Of a stretch of 10,984 nucleotides of DNA, positions 7,013 through 10,984 are shown in pieces (within the stretch, counting starts at the first letter, position 1; every line of letters starts with the position of its first letter). This stretch comes from an uncultured Opitutales bacterium (lineage in GTDB: Bacteria > Verrucomicrobiota > Verrucomicrobiia > Opitutales > UBA2995), in NCBI GenBank assembly GCA_937920335.1, contig CALGUT010000887.1:1-10984 (forward strand), read 5' to 3'. The notes beneath the pieces were generated by a model, which saw only the letters and a program-made list of their open reading frames with translations, was not told the DNA's origin and did not search any database. The translations under genes and the position numbers were made by a program.

Positions 7013-7042
7013 GTTTGTTGCGGTAAGCGTTGATAAACAAAC
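7013..7042. promoter_or_regulatory. GTTTGTT-N16-AACAAAC inverted repeat before receptor start
   Basis: GTTTGTT (7013-7019) and AACAAAC (7036-7042) are perfect inverted copies separated by 16 bases, ending 15 bases before the receptor ATG. They could be a two-site operator for a dimeric regulator, or a leader hairpin that controls ribosome access to a gene lacking a visible Shine-Dalgarno. A chance repeat is possible. Confidence 0.25.
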
Positions 7043-7057
7043 TAAAATAGAACCCCA

Positions 7058-10000
7058 ATGAAAAAAAACACGAACTACATTAAGTTACTCGTTCTACTGC
7101 TGATGCCGTGGGCGATTGCTACTCCCGTATTCGGGCAGGAGGACGAAGAGGAGATCTTCATTTTGGATCCTTTCGAAGTTACTCCTTCAGAAACCGAAGG
7201 GTATGTTGCTACGACCACCTTGGGTGGAACCCGTATCAACACCCAACTCCGTGATGTCGGATCTGCGATATCCGTTTATACCGAACAGTTTATGGAAGAT
7301 ATCGGCGCAACCGATACAGAGTCATTGCTTGTTTACACCACCAATACTGAGGTTGCCAGCGTTCAAGGTAATTTTGCGGGTGGCCAAGATGGAACATCGG
7401 TATCCAGTCGCTTTGACCAACCGCATACCAACACCCGAGTTCGTGGTTTAGCCGCAGCAGATAATGCGCGTAACTATTTCATCTCGGATCTTCCTTGGGA
7501 TGGCTATAATGTAGAACGTGTGGAAATGCAGCGTGGCCCGAATGCGATCCTTTTTGGATTGGGATCACCAGCCGGTATCATCAACACCTCAACCAAGAAA
7601 GCTCAGTTTAATAATTTCGGCGAAGTAGAATTCCGTCTGAGTAGTTTCGGCAGTGTCCGCGGATCAATAGACGTTAACCATGTCCTTATTGAAGACGAGC
7701 TGTCTATCCGTGTTGCTCTGTTGGACGATCAAGAGAATTTTCAACAGAATCCCGCTTTCGAAGATGACTCCAGATTTTACGTGCATGTGCGTTACGAGCC
7801 GAAATTCCTAAATACGGATACGGTTACAACGAGTTTTCAGGCGCATTATGAAGACGGTGATATCAAGGCGAACCGTCCACGTCAGATTCCGGTGGGGGAC
7901 AATATTACAGCATGGTTTCGTCCGGTATATCAAAACGGTGATTTCAATACGACAGATCCAAATTGGAGACCCACTGGACAATTTAATCCTGAGGGTGGTT
8001 ACGGGCAGCAAACGTTTAATCCTACCGAATTGGAAGACAACAACTTGAGCCTTCCTGGTTATGGCATTAATCGCGCGAGTATTGCGGGGCCCGCTTCATT
8101 TTTTAATCCAGACGACCCGGCAAACCCGATCGTCAATCCGCTGGTTAATGGGCCAAACCCATGGTATATACCTGCTGCCGGTAACTATGCACAGGTATTT
8201 GGCGGTCCTATTGCCATTTATGGTGATTCTAACGGTAATACGCCAACGCAGGAGTTTATTGTAACAGAATTCTTCAATCCCAATGGCTTGGGTCCAGATG
8301 GACAGCCGGATGCACAGATTGGTGGATTAACGTTCTCGAGAATGGGATCTATCGGTAGTTATTCATCTTTCGTCCGTGATGCGGCGGTTTATCCAGGAGA
8401 TTCTGCGGTAGATTTTCCGTTTGTTGATTTCGGTCAGTATAAGGATCAAACGCTCACAGATCCTTCCGTTTTTGATTTTTACAACCAGCTTATCGATGGT
8501 CCTAACAAGAAGGAGTATGAGAACTGGGATGCGAAAAACTTCACAATTAACCAGACTTTCTTGAGTGGAAAGCTGGGCTACGAAGCCGCATGGGATAACC
8601 AAAAATATACGTGGGGGCGCGAAACCTTAATCGATTTCAATCAGAATCTTTTCATCGATGTAAACGAGACCTTTACCGACGGAACTCCCAACCCGAATGT
8701 GGGACGTCCGTTCATTTCAAGCTCTGGTCAAGGCGGGAACCACCGCAGTTTCAGAGAACGTGAGGTTGCCCGTTTTACTGGCTTTGCTACCTATGACTTC
8801 AACGATATCAATGATGATTCATGGATCATGCGTATACTGGGTCGGCACACTTTGACCGGTTTGTTAGTTGAAGAAGAAGCCTATGACAAAAGACGTTTCT
8901 ACCAGCGTTTTGTTACTGACGACAAATACATCAACGAGGTAAGCAGAAACACCGAGTCTGATGCCCGTTATACTGATAATAAGAATATACCCAATGTATC
9001 CATTTACTTAGGACCCAGCTTGATCGGGTTCAACGGTGTAAGTGGAGCCGGTGCAAATATTCCGAATCCTCAGTTTGAGATCAATATGCCTGACAACTCT
9101 CCGGTTCGTTTTTATGATGACACGTGGAATGCGCCTGCAACGGTTGGTTTTGGAGATCCCTGGTTTGATCCGCGTGCTCAAGGAGCTGATCCAAACGATA
9201 CGGCGACTTGGTCGACGCAATCAGAGAACCCAGCCAATTATGTTGGATGGAGAACCACGGATATGAATATTTATTCTTCAGATCCAGACGGTGACTTGGA
9301 TCCATTTACTACAGGTAACGGTAGCCAAGCTACGAAGTATAAGGTAGAATCTGAAGCATTGGTTTTGCAATCCCATTGGTGGGACGGTGCTCTTGTAACC
9401 ACCTATGGTTGGCGTGAAGATAAACTGTCCACTTGGGCAGAGCGTGCTCCTCAGCTGATCGAAAACGGAGAATGGAGAGGTCGCTATGACATGAACGACC
9501 CAGCGTTGCGCTTGAATGGTGATCCTTCAGGAAATCAAGAAGGACAGTCTAATAGCGTAAGTGCTGCACTTCACCTGAATCGTGTATTACCAAATAATGA
9601 TTGGTTACCGTTTGAGGTGAGCTTGTATTACAACGAATCTGAAAACTTTCGTCCAGGTGCTGGACGGGTGGATGCCTTTGGCGTTGAACTTGCGGCACCG
9701 AATGGAAAGACGGAGGATAGAAGTATTCTGCTAGCGACCAAGGATGGTAAGTACTCACTCAGAGTCACTGACTACGAGACGTCATCACTGTTGCAGACTT
9801 CTCAAAATCTTAACGGAACCTGGTTTATCTCTCGTGTCCTGAAGCGGGGTATTGATTGGGCGAATATTTTTGAGTTCGATGTGAATGCTTCCGGTGCAAA
9901 TAATCCAACCGGCGAAAACAATTACTCACCAACTCCTGCTCAAAATGATCAGGGTGCAGCGATGTTCCCTGACGATGCTGAGGCTGCAACCGCGTTTGCT

Positions 10001-10867
10001 CAATCTCTTGCAGATGCAGATGAAGCTTCTCACGTAGCAGCATGGCGTAAACTGGAAGATGATGTTCGCACACTGTCTGCTAAGAGAACCGGTGATCCCG
10101 AAGCGTTTTATACCGCGTGGGGATTGAATGTGGATACCGATCCTACGGTTTACCGTGGCATTAGCTCACGAGATGCACCTCCGGGGTTTGCTTATACCCA
10201 GGATTCAACGTCTCAAGGACAAGAGTATGAGTTTACAGCGCAACCGCTGCCGAACTGGAGAATTGCGATCAATGCGTCGAAGACTGAAGCTAAGCGCCAG
10301 AATCTTGGTGGTGAAGCGCTTTCTGAGTATGTTGATTTGATCAATGAAGCAATGGACGGACCTGCTGGTGACCTTCGTATCTGGTGGGGAAGCCCTACCT
10401 CCGACAGATTAGAACTTCAGTGGCAAAGTACTTTCCGTGGAGAGTGGGCACTCACCCGTCTTCAAGAAAATACCTTCAATCCTGAAATTCGTAAATGGCG
10501 CTACAACATAGTGTCCAACTACGATTTCACGGAAGGTAAGCTCGCTGGATTGAACTTGGGTGTCGGTTATCGCTGGCAGGACGAAACAGTCATTGGATAT
10601 CGTATCCAAAACAATCCTACTACAGGTGAGGCTGAGTTTCTGTTGGATAATCCCTATCCTGGGCCAAGTGAGGCTAATTTGGACCTCTGGTTGGGTTACA
10701 ACATCAAACTTAGCGATAAGATCGATTGGCGTATACAGTTGAACGTTTATAATGTGGGTGATGATGAAAGTCTCATCCCATTGACGACTCAACCTGATGG
10801 AACACCTGCGGGCTACCGCATCTCGCCGACGCAGATCTGGCGCCTGACTAGTACTTTCAAGTTCTAA
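7058..10867 (+). CDS. TonB-dependent outer-membrane receptor (Opitutae type)
   Basis: Outer-membrane active transporter of 1269 residues, powered by TonB-ExbBD. Residues 1-26 are a Sec signal peptide (charged KK, LLVLLLMPWAIA core, likely cleavage after VFG26). An acidic stretch leads to a TonB-box-like segment IFILDPFEV (33-41). The plug domain runs about 52-182, with LGGTRINTQLRDV, RVRG (127-130) and the conserved end VERVEMQRGPNAILFG...SPAGIINTS (152-178). The rest is the 22-strand barrel, ending in the terminal Phe (STFKF) expected for outer-membrane assembly. No STN domain and no carboxypeptidase-like N-terminal extension as in SusC is seen, and no SusD gene follows. The protein is large even for this class, with long loops: Asn/Pro/Gly-rich (about 310-400) and a helix-like acidic insert (about 962-1022). 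It has its own 487-base upstream region and terminator. Oligosaccharide uptake is inferred from its neighbours; the ligand is unknown. No Shine-Dalgarno is visible before the ATG, but the signal peptide supports this start. Confidence 0.95.
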   Translation: MKKNTNYIKLLVLLLMPWAIATPVFGQEDEEEIFILDPFEVTPSETEGYVATTTLGGTRINTQLRDVGSAISVYTEQFMEDIGATDTESLLVYTTNTEVASVQGNFAGGQDGTSVSSRFDQPHTNTRVRGLAAADNARNYFISDLPWDGYNVERVEMQRGPNAILFGLGSPAGIINTSTKKAQFNNFGEVEFRLSSFGSVRGSIDVNHVLIEDELSIRVALLDDQENFQQNPAFEDDSRFYVHVRYEPKFLNTDTVTTSFQAHYEDGDIKANRPRQIPVGDNITAWFRPVYQNGDFNTTDPNWRPTGQFNPEGGYGQQTFNPTELEDNNLSLPGYGINRASIAGPASFFNPDDPANPIVNPLVNGPNPWYIPAAGNYAQVFGGPIAIYGDSNGNTPTQEFIVTEFFNPNGLGPDGQPDAQIGGLTFSRMGSIGSYSSFVRDAAVYPGDSAVDFPFVDFGQYKDQTLTDPSVFDFYNQLIDGPNKKEYENWDAKNFTINQTFLSGKLGYEAAWDNQKYTWGRETLIDFNQNLFIDVNETFTDGTPNPNVGRPFISSSGQGGNHRSFREREVARFTGFATYDFNDINDDSWIMRILGRHTLTGLLVEEEAYDKRRFYQRFVTDDKYINEVSRNTESDARYTDNKNIPNVSIYLGPSLIGFNGVSGAGANIPNPQFEINMPDNSPVRFYDDTWNAPATVGFGDPWFDPRAQGADPNDTATWSTQSENPANYVGWRTTDMNIYSSDPDGDLDPFTTGNGSQATKYKVESEALVLQSHWWDGALVTTYGWREDKLSTWAERAPQLIENGEWRGRYDMNDPALRLNGDPSGNQEGQSNSVSAALHLNRVLPNNDWLPFEVSLYYNESENFRPGAGRVDAFGVELAAPNGKTEDRSILLATKDGKYSLRVTDYETSSLLQTSQNLNGTWFISRVLKRGIDWANIFEFDVNASGANNPTGENNYSPTPAQNDQGAAMFPDDAEAATAFAQSLADADEASHVAAWRKLEDDVRTLSAKRTGDPEAFYTAWGLNVDTDPTVYRGISSRDAPPGFAYTQDSTSQGQEYEFTAQPLPNWRIAINASKTEAKRQNLGGEALSEYVDLINEAMDGPAGDLRIWWGSPTSDRLELQWQSTFRGEWALTRLQENTFNPEIRKWRYNIVSNYDFTEGKLAGLNLGVGYRWQDETVIGYRIQNNPTTGEAEFLLDNPYPGPSEANLDLWLGYNIKLSDKIDWRIQLNVYNVGDDESLIPLTTQPDGTPAGYRISPTQIWRLTSTFKF

Positions 10868-10883
10868 TACTTTCAAAGTCTAA
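10852..10883 (+). repeat. Imperfect 16-base tandem repeat across the receptor stop codon
   Basis: TACTTTCAAGTTCTAA (10852-10867) is followed directly by TACTTTCAAAGTCTAA (10868-10883), 14 of 16 positions identical. The first copy encodes the receptor's last residues and its TAA stop; the second lies in the 3' untranslated region. It looks like a small tandem duplication, without an obvious function. Confidence 0.7.
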
Positions 10884-10895
10884 ACCATAGTATTC

Positions 10896-10927
10896 AAAAG
10901 CGCCTCCTGATAGGGAGGCGCTTTTTT
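10896..10927 (+). terminator. Strong intrinsic terminator of the receptor gene
   Basis: AAAAGCGCCTCC and GGAGGCGCTTTT form a 12-base-pair stem (nine pairs GC-rich) around the loop TGATAG, running into TTTTTT (10922-10927), 28 bases after the receptor stop. The A-run on the left arm means it could also act on transcription from the other side. The remaining 57 bases to the window end show no recognisable feature. Confidence 0.93.
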
Positions 10928-10984
10928 ATGTTTGGTATCAGAAAGCGGGTGTTGAGAAATGCGATTATCTTGATCCCTTTAGTA

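Larger units (their letters stand above)
6571..7057 (+). other. 487-base intergenic region between operon and receptor gene
   Basis: No convincing protein gene or RNA gene is seen. The region must hold the end of the upstream operon and the promoter of the receptor gene. It contains: a small hairpin (6648-6664); GGAGG at 6718-6722 seven bases before a six-codon ATG...TAA mini-ORF (6730-6750); an exact TTGACA hexamer (6733-6738) without a good -10 at 16-18 bases; a 7+7 base inverted repeat (6753-6772); a perfect 12-base AT-rich palindrome GAAAATATTTTC (6785-6796); an imperfect TACCC/GGGTA repeat (6902-6919); and a 7+7 base inverted repeat just before the receptor start (7013-7042). AT content is higher between about 6780 and 6930 than in the genes. 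None of these can be assigned a regulator from sequence alone. Confidence 0.8.

Noticed and set aside
6571..7057. Possible tRNA, small RNA, CRISPR or insertion-sequence remnant in the spacer
   Set aside because: No cloverleaf, repeat-spacer pattern, terminal inverted repeats with target duplication, or transposase fragment could be seen.
10409..10876. 155-codon reverse-strand open frame over the receptor's 3' end
   Set aside because: It mirrors the coding frame of the receptor barrel, has no signature or plausible start context, and the + strand gene with its terminator explains the region.

Overview
The window looks like a carbohydrate-use locus from a Gram-negative heterotroph, most likely a Verrucomicrobium of the class Opitutae. 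The main evidence is the very large TonB-dependent receptor: its mature N-terminus (ILDPFEV followed by GYVATTTLGGTRINTQLRDV) and C-terminus (YNVGDDESLIPL ... QIWRLTSTFKF) are of the type I associate with the expanded receptor families of Opitutae. Three consecutive lipoproteins and mostly weak Shine-Dalgarno sequences fit this. The assignment rests on recalled family patterns, not on a search.

Layout, all on the + strand. (1) 3-1250: 3' part of a GPH-type sugar:cation symporter, cut by the window edge. (2) 1250-2461: a glycoside hydrolase family 8 lipoprotein, closest to reducing-end xylose-releasing exo-oligoxylanase (Rex). (3) 2501-3565: a mannonate dehydratase (UxuA family). (4) 3565-4812: a lipoprotein with seven calcium-type DxDxDG FG-GAP/VCBS motifs, predicted to be a seven-bladed beta-propeller. 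(5) 4816-6570: a TPR-repeat lipoprotein. Junctions between these five genes are -1, +39, -1 and +3 bases, so they very probably form one operon. (6) 6571-7057: a 487-base non-coding stretch with several inverted repeats, a TTGACA hexamer and a six-codon mini-ORF with a strong ribosome-binding site. (7) 7058-10867: a 1269-residue TonB-dependent receptor, followed by a strong intrinsic terminator at 10896-10927.

How the parts may work together (inference). The receptor would import oligosaccharides across the outer membrane. The GH8 lipoprotein would trim xylo-oligosaccharides, and the symporter would take products across the inner membrane. UxuA would process the glucuronate branch that decorates glucuronoxylan, by dehydrating D-mannonate to 2-keto-3-deoxygluconate. 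The propeller and TPR lipoproteins have no assigned job. No SusD-type gene is present, and their place between the catabolic genes and the receptor makes them candidates for an alternative glycan-binding or receptor-associated module. This is the most interesting hypothesis in the window.
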